Origin: Dallia pectoralis
Taxonomy: Eukaryota; Chordata; Actinopteri; Esociformes; Umbridae
Reading direction: 5' to 3'
Assembly (NCBI GenBank): GCA_029465975.1
Contig: CM055745.1
Location: 6,617,915-6,681,914 of the forward strand
DNA length: 64,000 nucleotides
Shown: in pieces, positions 1-12,200 of the stretch
Position numbering within the stretch: the first letter of the stretch is position 1
Layout of the letters: the number at the start of each line of letters is the position of its first letter
Notes under the pieces: generated by a model
Seen by the model: only the letters and a program-made list of their open reading frames with translations
The model's database searches: none
What the model was told of the DNA's origin: nothing
Position numbers and translations under genes: made by a program

Positions 1-472
1 TGGCTGCAACTTTTTCAAATGACATTTTCTTACTTCCTTAAGACCTGCATTTGTTAATAAATATAATTAACATTTTAATACTTCCGTACCTTTCTCATTA
101 TTTACACCACAATATAAATACTTTGTTCTGTGTGTGTGTGTGTGTACGAGAGGTACCTGAGCTTTGGCTACTGGGATTTGGCATCAGGAAGTAAGGTGTA
201 TATACCCCGTTACAGGAGTCTATCATGAACAGGAAGCATCATATTGTACATACAGGACTAATCAAGTTTTGAAACATGTTGACGAGGCCAAACTTCAAAT
301 GTTATCACACATGGATCGTCAAATTTAATAGCACAAATATACACACACTGAAATGGATGTGACGAGGGAAAGATTTGTACACATGTACATGACATAATAA
401 TATATAACATTCTTTACACAGACGTCAGTCAGGAAGACACCCTGAGAGTCTTTGATACAACACACATTGTGT
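1..472. other. 3' flank and UTR of tubgcp6
   Basis: AT-rich sequence downstream (minus strand) of the tubgcp6 stop at 473. A short GT run lies at 130-144. An ATTAAA-like poly(A) hexamer on the minus strand near 323-328 is possible, but there is no strong AATAAA. No gene is seen. Confidence 0.4.
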
Positions 473-3400
473 TCAGGAATCTTTGTAGTAGTTGTTGAAG
501 TTGATGCGAAGCAGGAAGTCCTCCAGGTGAGGCTGGTAGCCTCTGTTCACCAGCTTGGTCACCACTAAGAACACACCACAGAGATAAGAGATGTGAGTAC
601 GTACCGGTTCTGGTCAGAACTAAATAGGAATCTTTAATTTCACGTTTCTCTAGAAAAAACACCCGGTTATGCTTTAACCCCGTCATACCTTTAAAGAGAA
701 AGTGGGAGTAGTACTTGAATGTGTTATAAGACTGCTGCATGGCAATGAAACTAGGGTGCACTGTCTCCCCCTGCTGGCTGTCCCAAGGCTGTGCAATTAG
801 CTGCGCCCGGAACTTCAGTACCAGACTAAAGATGCTGTGAATTATGTTCATGACCGGAGCTGCCTTCTCTGTCAGTAGACCCCTTATGAATAATAAATGA
901 GATAAAGATTAGAGATCAAATGCAGTTGTCATAATGAGGAAAAGATCAAATGTTGACAAAATCCTTAGTTGAAACGATTAGATAGATTGAGAGTCTCTCT
1001 GACCTGAAGATGGCTCTGTTGAGGTAGTCGGCGTGTGTGCGGTGGATGGCGTCCAGATCCGAAGCGCTCTTCAACTTGGTGGTGAACTCTAACCAGGACA
1101 CCTGCAGGATCTGGTTAGCGATGTACCCTTGGATGACCTTCACAAAGTGCTGCATCTCATGTCGGTAGAGCTGGAGCTGGCGGAACTGAACTGAGCGGCC
1201 CGCCCCTTTAACCAGAGCTAAAGAGAGACAAGGGTGACAGAGACAAGACGCTTGAGAGTTACGACCCGCCCCTTTAACCAGAGCTACAGAGAGACAAGGG
1301 TGACAGAGACAAGACGCTTGAGAGTTACGACCCGCCCCTTTAACCAGAGCTACAGAGAGAGACAAGGGTGACAGAGACAAGACGCTTGAGAGTTACGACC
1401 CGCCCCTTTAACCAGAGCTACAGAGAGACAAGGGTGACAGAGACAAGAAATCTGTTATTTAATGGGTCACGGAGACAAGAAGTCTGTTATTTATGGGTCT
1501 CAGAGACAAGAAATCTGTTATTTTATGGGTGTCAGAGACAAGAAATCTGTTATTTTATGGGTGTCAGAGACAAGAAATCTGTTATTTTATGGGTGTCAGA
1601 GACAAGAAATCTGTTATTTTATGGGTGTCAGAGACAAGTCTGTTTTTTATTAGATCAGCTTCTTTCCTTTTCCATTTGTAATGTCGGTCTACCGCTGACT
1701 TTTGGTCGTAAGGGCAGGCTTTGGAAAATGAGTGACGAAGTGACGTCTGATTTGCAGGGCAGTACTATGGGACATTTGTTTTGCTTCGTGTTCAGCCGTT
1801 TCTTTCGTTTATGAACAAGGCTGTGTGGATCTCACAGCTTCCAGAGGGTTCGCTGGCGTAGGCTGATGATGATGATGACGACAACGAAGCCTAAAGCTAT
1901 TCTTCTATCCGAAAGACCCTATCGTTGGTAAGCGCGGTATACTGTAGGCCAAATTCATACAGGTATATTTTTAAACCTTTCATACCGTCCACGGCTAAGC
2001 AGCGGCATGCTTTTCTTCACAGCTTTATTTCTACATTCCTTATCATTCCTGCTCTACTCCACAGAGCTCCTACCTGTCCTCTTTAGGTGAAACCACACGT
2101 CCCGGAGACTCCACACCATGTGTTTCAGCTGCAGCAGGAAGGAGAACAGACGATTGTACTTGTTCATACAGCTGTCAGTGATGATGATGTTTAACGGCCA
2201 GTCCACCTGAGAGACAGAGGGGGAGAGAGAGAGAGGGGGACAAAGGGGGAGAGAGAGACAGAGGGGGAGAGAGAGACAGAGGGGGAGAGAGATGGGGGAA
2301 GAGAGAGAGACAGAGGGAGAGAGACAGAAAAGAGGAGAGACAGATGGGAGAGAGAGAGACAGAGAGGGATTGAGAGAGAGAGAGAAGGGGAGAGACAGAG
2401 GGGAAGAGAGAGACGGGGGGAGGGAGAGAGGGAGAGTATGAAGGTGAAATAGAACAGAAGGATGTTAGAATAGAAGAACAGAGGGGACAATTATTCTCAA
2501 AAAGCCTCCTTTAATCAATTCAAGAGAGTCAAAGGTTCCTTCACTAACCTTGTAGCGTAACTCCAGACAGTTGAGCGCATCGGGGGCGTGAGGGTGGAAG
2601 GTCTCGGGGAGAAAGCGCAGGGCGAAGGTGAAGTTTGGGGCCAGAACGTTGTCTCCATGGAGACTGTACTGAAGAGCCTTACTCAGAATCGAGTTGAGGA
2701 CCAGCGGTGTCAACAGATCTCCAGGGGTCTGGCCACTACCCATCTGACCCCAGACACACACACAGGGTTAAACATACACACACACAGGGTTAAACACAGA
2801 CACACACACAGGGTTAAACACAGACACACACAGGGTTAAACACAGACACACATGGTTAAACACACACACATAGTTAAACACAGACACACACACAGGGTTA
2901 AACACAGACACACACAGGGTTAAACACAGACACACATGGTTAAACACAGACACACACATAGTTAAACACAGACACACACACAGGGTTAAACACAGACACA
3001 CACAGGGTTAAACACATACACACACAACCTGAAAACGACACAGCTGACAACACAGAAAAGGCTAGCCCGGGCCACACACACAGTGACAAGCAGACATGAA
3101 AACGTACGCCCCCTGTTGGCAAGGTAAGACACCACTCCCACGGGCAGCCTCACCTTCTCAAAGATGAGGTCGCTGAGAGACTGGGCGAACTCTCCATCCT
3201 CCATGAGCAGAAAGTGCCTGAGGGCTTGAAAGTGCCTCTCCACCCCCAGCTCCACAAAGAAGTAATCCACCACTGCCTTGTTCACCAAAGACACACTGAG
3301 AGACAGGGAGAACAGGGGAGAAATACAGCTCAGAGAAAGACCCGCACAGAGTTGTTTTTAGAACTGACACCAACACTGATGCTTAGGGGCCAGGAAGGTG

Positions 3401-6400
3401 GTAAATGAAAGAGAATATATAAACGGACTCAACGCTACGTGAGTTTATTCTGTTTCCTCCAGTTGGTTGCCTGCGGTGCCCCGTGGGTAAACCACAAATA
3501 AATCCCATCTCCGACAGAATAAAATATTCTGGGTCAAGACCGGAGTTCAGAACGACTATTTTGCTGGTCCGACTCTGAGACATTTAATATAAACACATTT
3601 TATTCATGCGAGCTGGTGAGACTAATAATCAGCTATGAGGGTTAGGGTTGGGGGGGAGCTGCGTTGGGGGGGAGCTGCGTTGGGGGAGCTGCGTTGGGGG
3701 AGCTGCGTTGGGGGGCTGCGTTGGGGGAGCTGCGTTGGGGGAGCTGCGTTGGGGGAGCTGCGTTGGGGGAGCTGCGTTGGGGGGACGTGGATGGAGCTGT
3801 GATAGTGCACGTGGATGGAGCTGTGCGCATTCAGGTGCAGAGTGGGGTACACTTACTGTGTTTTATTGATCAGGTTGGGGTACACTCACTGTGTTTTATT
3901 GATCAGGTTGGGGTACACTCACTGTGTTTTATTGATCAGGTTGGGGTACACTCACTGTGTTTTATTGATCAGGTTGGGGTACACTCACTGTGTTTTATTG
4001 ATCAGGTTGGGGTACACTCACTGTGTTTTATTGATCAGGTTGGGCTACACTCACTGTGTTTTATTGATCAGGTTGGGGTACACTCACTGTGTTTTATTGA
4101 TCAGGTTGGGGTACACTCACTGTGTTTTATTGATCAGGTTGGGGTACACTCACTGTGTTTTATTGATCAGGTTGGGGTACACTCACTGTGTTTTATTGAT
4201 CAGGTTGGGGTACACTCACTGTGTTTTTTATTGTACACTCACTGTGTTTTATTGATCAGGTTGGGCTACACTCACTGTGTTTTATTGATCAGGTACACTC
4301 ACTGTGTTTTATTGATCAGGTTGGGGTACACTCACTGTGTTTTATTGATCAGGTTGGGGTACACTCACTGTGTTTTATTGATCAGGTTGGGGTACACTCA
4401 CTGTGTTTTATTGATCAGGTTGGGGTACACTCACTGTGTTTTATTGATCAGGTTGGGGTACACTCACTGTGTTTTATTGATCAGGTTGGGGTACGCTCAC
4501 TGTGTTTTATTGATCAGGTTGGGGTACACTCACTGTGTTTTATTGATCAGGTTGGGGTACAGTCACTGTGTTTTATTGATCAGGTTGGGGTACACTCACT
4601 GTGTTTTATTGATCAGGTTGGGGTACACTCACTGTGTTTTATTGATCAGGTTGGGGTACACTCACTGTGTAATGAGCGGGGTGGTGACAGAGTGCTTCAT
4701 GAGGACGGGGAGAGAGACCATCCCACTGAGCTGCACTACAGTGGTGTCTGTGGCACGGCGTAACAACGGCTCCACTGGAAGCCCCCAGGGGCCTCGCGTC
4801 ACCTGATGCAGGGGATGACACTCTGGGGCCAACGCTGTGGTGTGGACACAAACAGATACACAGTAAGACTCTATGTAATAGCTATTAAATACTATACAGG
4901 GTGTGTGGACACAAACAGATACACAATAAGAGTCTATATAATAGCTATTATATACTATACAGGGTGTGTGGACACAAACAGACACACAGTAAGACTCTAT
5001 ATGGTAGCTATTAAATACTATACGGTAGGTAATAAAAATGTCAACACTGTTTTCAACTTAGTAATACAAGTTTCATTACATTAGTATTAAATCAAATGGA
5101 TTTTACAAAGTTCTTCGTTTTACAATGTACTGTCAAATGCAGGAAAAAACCTAGAGAGGACCCAGGCTCTTAGGGGTGGCCAGTCCTCTTCTGGCTGTGC
5201 TGGTTAAACTATTATTGTTCAATAATAATTACATGTGTTACTGTGCTCATTTAAACGGTCAAAGTCAATATAACTGAAACCATACGATGCAAGACCGCTT
5301 GACCCAGTCATGACCGTGTTCCTGACACCACAGCGTTTGTGAAGTGCCACTATCGTTATACAGAATATGTTTGACGGAGCTCGTACAGCACCAGACTCAA
5401 CTCACTCATGAGATTGTAGCAGTCCTCGTACTGCTCCACCTGGTACTGCGCTGCCAGGGACCGGAGGTACTCCCTCTCCGAGGACTCTCCGGGGGACAGA
5501 TCCAGGCCCGCTGCCCAGGACGAGATGCCCTCGGCCAGCCGCTGTTGCTCCTGCTGCTGCTCCGGGGTCCTGGCGTCGTACCCGCTACCCATCTCCATCA
5601 CCAGGCAGCCCCCGCCAAGGGCCGAGTCAGAGCTGTGGCCGTACACACTGCCGGGTATCGGCACGGGTCCCGGGTTGACCCCTGACACCACACAGCCGGC
5701 GCCCAGTGCGGAGTCAGACGAGTGACCGAACGTGCTGCCGGGTAGAGGTGCGTGGAGCGGCTCCGTCCCGGATATCACACACCCGGCACCCATGGCCGAG
5801 TCCGACGAGTGTCCGTAGTCGCTTCCGGGTGTCGGAGAGGGCATGGCGGCAGTTCCCGACACCACACACCCACCGCCTAAGGTGGAGTCGGAGGAGTGTC
5901 CGAACGTGCTGCCAGGCAGAGGAGCACGGAGTAGATCAACGCCCGCGACCACACACCCTCCGCCCATGGTGGAGTCTGAAGAATGGCCGTGGGCACTTCC
6001 AGGTAGCGGAGACGGGCGAGCTTCGGTTCCCGGCACAACACAACCCATGCCCAGAGTGGACTCGGATGAGTGGCCGTAGATGCTGCCAGGTAACGGGGGC
6101 AGTGCCGCCTCTGTGCCGGACACCACGCAGCCCACTTGAAGTGTGCAGTCGGAGGCGTGGCCGTGACTGCTCCAGCGCGGTTGGGTGGGGTCTGCGTCCA
6201 ACACAAACTCGCCTGCTTTAAAGTGGGCGTCGGACGAGTGACCGTGGACGTTCTGGATGGGAACAGAGGGCATCTCTTCAGACATGTGCTCTCCGACCTT
6301 AATGTGAGCGTCGGAAGCGTGACCGTGGACGTTCTGTGTGGGAACAGAGGCCATTTCTTCAGACATGTGCTCTCCGACCTTAATGTGAGCGTCGGAAGCG

Positions 6401-9165
6401 TGACCGTGGACGTTCTGTGTGGGAACAGAGGGCATCTCTTCAGACATGTGCTCTCCGACCTTAATGTGAGCGTCTGAAGCGTGACCGTGGACGTTCTGGA
6501 TGGGAACAGAGGCCATCTCTTCAGACATGTGCTCTCCGACCTTAATGTGAGCGTCGGAAGCGTGACTGTGGACACTTGCGGTCGGAAGGGCGGAGGTCAC
6601 CTCCGATACAAACTCTCCGACCTTGATGTGAGCGTTGGAAGACGAACGACCGTGAGTGTTTTGAGTGGGGAGTGGCGTGTCCGCTCCTGAAACATGCTCC
6701 CCTATCTGAATGTGAATTTTGGGAGGCTCAGTCCCCGTGGAGGGTCCGGATACAGAGAGCTGTTCTGGGTCATCCCCACAATCATGGCCCTTCTTTGGGA
6801 TAGAAGAGACGACAGCCTCCCCAAACAAACCAGCAGCTGGCTTCTCTTCTCCCAGAACGTGCGGTTTCTCTATTGGGGCCCACGAGAGGTCTCCCTGGGC
6901 TGTTGGCTCCACAGCTCCCTCAGACGGTGCTCCTTTGACCTGTGACAGGGCTGCGGGTTCTCCCGGGTTCTCCGGCCCGCCGCCTGCCTGCTGCTCTGCT
7001 CCACTTCCATCCGCCAGCAGTACTGTGCTTAGAGACGGATGTCCGTGGACGTTGGCTGTGTGGCGAGCCAGGGACACATCAGAGGAGTACTGGCCCAGGG
7101 GGATGCTAGATTGGGAGGCCTGGCCGTGGGGTTTAGGGAATGCCTGCCGGACCTCGGCTCCTGACACCACACAGCCTCCAACTAAGGTTGAATCGGAGGA
7201 GTGTTCGATCGTGCTGCCGGGCGACAGATATCTGAGTGACTCCTCCCCGGACACCACACACCCTCCTCCCAACGTGGAGTCTGAAGAATGGCCGTGGGCA
7301 CTTCCAGGTAGCGGAGACGGGAGAGCTTCAGACCCCGATACGACACAACCCATGCCCAGAGCGGACTCTGGAGGACCAACTGGGATGTGGGGATGGGCCA
7401 TTCCGGGCGGTACTGTAGGAGGCCAGCGAGACTGAGACTCAGACAGGGCTGGGGCAGTCACTCCCTCGAGTGGACTGTAGGGGGCACTAAAGTCATAGTC
7501 TATAGGTTTAAGAGGAGCGGGAGACTCAGTGAGTTGGGACTCAATCTCCTGCAGGGCCCGGTCCACCTGCAGGCTGGCTGATGGTTTGGGAAGAGAGCCG
7601 GTGATGTCGATGTCCTCTGAGATGAGGTCTGGTTTGACGGATGAAGGGGGGAGAGGGCGAGAGGGGGAGCCGTCGGGGGTTGTTAGGGTCAGGATTTGAC
7701 CCTGTGACCGATCCGGTTTGCCTGGGGCAGTAGAATCCTGCACAATACAGGAATAAAAATGAGTGGTAAACGACAGAGCATTTAAACAGGTTGAACAGCT
7801 GAATCCCAGACACATACCTGTGCTGAGAGGTGAACGGTCTGAGCTGAAACTGGCTGTAGTGTTTCCACAGGAGGTCTGTGGCCGCCCAGAGGATACCTCA
7901 CCAGAACAGACTGGAGGTTTAGGTTAGAATTAACACAGACATCATAATGTCACACTTCACCAAGGGACGTCATTTGGAAGAAAACAGTGTGTGTATTTGT
8001 GTGTTTACAACAGTAGTGAATGTGTGTGTGTTTACAACAACAGTGAATGTGTGTGTGTTTACAACAGTAGTGAACGTGTGTGTTTACAACAGCAGTGAAT
8101 GTGTCAGCATACTACATACCTCAGTTAGTTGGTGGTGGTGCTGCAGGAACAGGACCCGGTCCTCGTTCAATCTCATTCGCTGGAGCCTCCACATGGCCCG
8201 CCACTCTCTCCTGGCGGCTTCCTCTGATAGGTGGCTATACTGGGCAATCAGCTCCTTCCTAAGGACCAGGATGTATTGTTACTTAGGCTAGTTTTTGTGT
8301 CAGGTTCCACCATAATCCGGCATGTCTTGCAGAATTTTACCTTTCTGGTCATATTAACTAGAACAACTAAGGATCAATGATGCCAGTAGTTTGTTATGCT
8401 TCTGCTGTAAAATCAAACAATTAAAAAAAAAAAACACCTGCTCAAAACCGTGATTGTGAAAAGTTGCAGCTTATACAAAAATGTGTGTAAATGTGTGTAT
8501 AGATAAGTGGGGTAAGGGTGTGTATTGTGGCGCCCCTAGAGGCCAGTCCTGACCTGGCCGTAATCTCCAGCTGTTCCTCCAGGGCTTGTAGTCTCTTCTC
8601 TCTGTCCCTCAGTTCCCTGGCAAAGCTGTAGTCGTCCTCCTGCTCCTTCCTACTGGCTGCACTGTGCCACTGCAACACACACACACACACACACCCCTCC
8701 TGATTCTGGGAATCATCCAGTCCAAACAGGATTTCGGGAAAACACAGAATGTATTTAAAGTATCCGAGGTCTACGTACTACAGTGGAGGTTATCCAACTG
8801 TTATACTGCTAAGAAGAGAAAAGTCTTCCAAGCAGGTGAAAAGATTAGAGTGAATATTTCTCTCAGTCCTTCATCATTAGTTTGTGAAGAAACCGACGGA
8901 GAAGCCGTTCCATCCCCTTTTAACTCACGATCCCTCTAGCTCGAGAACATCCACACAGATAAAAAGTGAGACAATTAGCATTGAAGGAGCCGCTCGTATC
9001 CTCCGTCCCACCTCTTGTTCCTGCTCCAGGTGCTGTCTCAACTCTTCAAAGCGTTCCCTCTTTTTCGCCTCTTTGGCCAGACGTTGAGACACCTGGCGCC
9101 CTGCAGGGGGCGAGAGAGAGCGGCAGTATGGTCACATTCTACACACAGTCGTACCGCCCCCTAAG

Positions 9166-9200
<35 letters not shown>

Positions 9201-12200
9201 CGACGAGACATTTGCATACACACACTTTCACCAGACAGCAGTTCTTGGCTCGAGCCTTTCTCTTCCCAGGTATGTATCTTTCAAATACGTGATATGAGTG
9301 GTTTCCTAAACTATGTGAGCCATAATTAGATTTCACGCCCTGCAGTGCTAGAAGCTGTTCAAAGGCGTCGTCTCCCCCCATTCATATTAGCCGGCCGTCT
9401 CCCCCGTCTCGGTGAAGAATCCTTAAGGTTAAGACGGGCTCTTATGAGTCCTGTGCGGACAGAGAGTCCTTTTGGCCGGTTATCAGAGTAGTGAGTGATG
9501 CTGTGCAGGTCCAGGAAGGTATAATGAAGACAGTGTGTGTGTGTGTGTGTGTGTCTCACCACGAATGCTCTCCAGGGTCTTGGCGGCAGACTCTCTGACC
9601 TGATTTATCAGTTCCTGGCGTGCCGTCTCCGTGCGTAGGGCCTATCAGAGGGACAGAGAGTATGGAGACGGACCGTCATGATCAGATGTCCATCTGCCTC
9701 GTATAGAGAGACAGGAGAACAACAGACTTCACGCAACGGGCCTGCTGCCCTCAAGCGTCTCGTTCTGTGTCCCGGATGAGAAATAGACCATGTATCAGCA
9801 CCAGGGCTGAACGATGGATCGCATTTGCAATAATTTCGCGATGTGATCAAATTTGATTTGTCGACCACAACGGCTGCGATTACGCGAGAATAAAGATGTC
9901 TGGGGGGTGAGCGTTAATTTGGCACGCCTGTGGTACAATGGCCTCAGGCTCGACAGAACCGGACACAATTTGCTGACATAGAGCAGTGGCTTTCAAAGTG
10001 GGGCCGCAGCAATTTTGAAAAAATAAAAGTTTTAAGTAGTTAATATATTTATAATATTATGAGTCTTGTTATGAAACAGCTTTATAATATATAATAATTA
10101 CACTTTTAATGCTAATCTTGCCGCTAAAAAACACCATATTATTGTCTATCTATCTATGGGTTCAATAACACGTCCTGCAAAAGAGGGGCCTTGGCCAAAA
10201 CCTGGTGGTATTTGGGGGCCTTGTCATGGTAAAGTTTGGGAACCCCTGGACTATAGAGGAACAGTACGTTAGTTGTGTGGGGATATATTTGCTGCGCAGC
10301 ATCATGTATTGTTCAAAACCTGCCTTGCTAATGCCTTGCTATTGGCTGGCCAACGTTGCTGCCTTGCAAATGCCTTTTCTAAATTTGCTGCCTTGATGAC
10401 GTTTCTGCCTTGCTAACGCCTTGCTAACGCCTTGCTAACGCCTTGCTAACGCCTTGCTAACGCCCTGCTAACGCCCTGCTAATGCCTTGCTAACGGTGCT
10501 AATGCCTCGCTAACGGTGCTAATGCCTCGCTAACGGTGCTAATGCCTCGCTAACGGTGCTAATGCCTCGCTAACGGTGCTAATGCCTCGCTAACGGTGCT
10601 AATGCCTCGCTAACGGTGCTAATGCCTCGCTAACGGTGCTAATGCCTCGCTAACGGTGCTAATGCCTCGCTAACGGTGCTAATGCCTCGCTAACGGTGCT
10701 AATGCCTCGCTAACGGTGCTAATGCCTCGCTAACGGTGCTAATGCCTCGCTAACGGTGCTAATGCCTCGCTAACGGTGCTAATGCCTCGCTAACGGTGCT
10801 AATGCCTTGCTAACGGTGCTAATGCCTTGCTAACGGTGCTAATGCCTTGCTAACGGTGCTAATGCCTCGCTAACGGTGCTAATGCCTTGCTAACGGTGCT
10901 AATGCCTCGCTAACGGTGCTAATGCCTCGCTAACGGTGCTAATGCCTCGCTAACGGTGCTAATGCCTCGCTGACGGTGCTAATGCCTCGCTGACGTTGCT
11001 AATGCCTTCCTAATGTTGCCAACTATGCTACCTTATTTTTCTGCATTTTGTGTTATGTATTGCTTGTCGTTGAAAAATACCGACGATAAATAGATACAAA
11101 ACAATTGCATATGAAATAGCAATTGATATATTTTCCAAAATTGTTCAACCCTGATTTGCACAGTAGATCACAGAGACAGGCTTTGGTAATTTACTGTTTG
11201 TAAATCGGTTTAATGGCCCATTATAGTTGCTTTCCTCCTTATGTAGTAGTCGAGGCAGCATACAGACAGGACATCAAGCACCCAGTGGCTTGGTGCGCAG
11301 ATAACAACCAGGCCATCAACTTCAAGAAAATCCAAGAACTGATTGAGGATTACAGAAGACAATGGATTATACATGCCCCGGTGGACCACGGTGGAACGTG
11401 TGGCCAGCTACAAATTCCTGGGTGTCCACATCTCCAACGACCTATCCTGGTGCCTCAACACCACAACCCTGGTCAGAAAGCTAAAGGCCCACCATGTACT
11501 GCCATCCTGGTCAACTTTTAACGCTGCACGATCAAGAGCATTTTAACCAACTGTGCCACAGTCTGGTACAACGGTTGATCTGCGGCCGACCGGAAGTCCC
11601 TGCAGCGGGTGGTGAAACCCGCCCAGCGCATCATTGGTGCCCAGCTACCTGTCGTCAAAGACATCCAGCACAAGCGCTGTTTGCTGAGAGCGTGTGGCAT
11701 TATCAAGGACCTCTCACACCCAAGCCGTAAACTGTTTGCCCCCCCCTGCCACCAGGCAAGCGTTACAGATCTCTACTCACCGGCACCAGCAGGCTCAGTT
11801 TCTTCCCAACTGCTGTTAACCAGCTGAACTCTGAAACCCTTCAATTACCTAGTGTAACGGATGTGGTTAGAGTACGAAGGAGAACCTCAGCTGATGACTT
11901 TTGACCATTTATTTTCTGCAGAAGACAATAATACATTGATTGGCTTCTTACATGTGATTTCCTTTATCTGCACCTCTGCCCCTCAGCAATACAAAACGGT
12001 ATTGTGAGGAAGATATGGCAGCTACGGCAACTTCGAAGGGACACAAGAGGCGCAATCGGAAACGACATCTCTGCCGGAAACAATAGCATTTAATAAATAA
12101 ATTAGACTTAATAAGATAAAATTCACAAAATCAACAAATCATTAAATAATGATTTAAAATATAATATGACAATAAAATTAAACATAAACTGGAAATTAGG

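Larger units (their letters stand above)
9802..11153. mobile_element. Non-autonomous hAT-type element with internal minisatellite
   Basis: The left end CAGGGCTGAACGATgg and right end (reverse complement) CAGGGTTGAACAATtt form imperfect terminal inverted repeats. The flanks ATCAGCAC (9794-9801) and ATTTGCAC (11154-11161) match at 6 of 8 bases, like an aged 8-bp hAT target duplication. There is no transposase. The interior holds a second small hAT-like element (9984-10248) and a 20-bp minisatellite. It lies within the tubgcp6 intron between exons 10 and 11. Confidence 0.65.

Noticed and set aside
1368..1814. 148-codon plus-strand frame with CYLWVSETRNLLFYG repeats
   Set aside because: Derived from the 32-bp and 66-bp arrays in the tubgcp6 intron; antisense and periodic.
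3664..4806. 380-codon plus-strand frame (VGVHSLCFIDQ repeats)
   Set aside because: Generated by a 33-bp minisatellite without stops. It is antisense to tubgcp6 exon 17 and has no independent support.
6719..7435. 238-codon and other plus-strand frames opposite the tubgcp6 repeat exon
   Set aside because: Shadow frames of a GC-rich coding repeat. The minus strand carries the recognisable GCP6 protein with correct splice phases.
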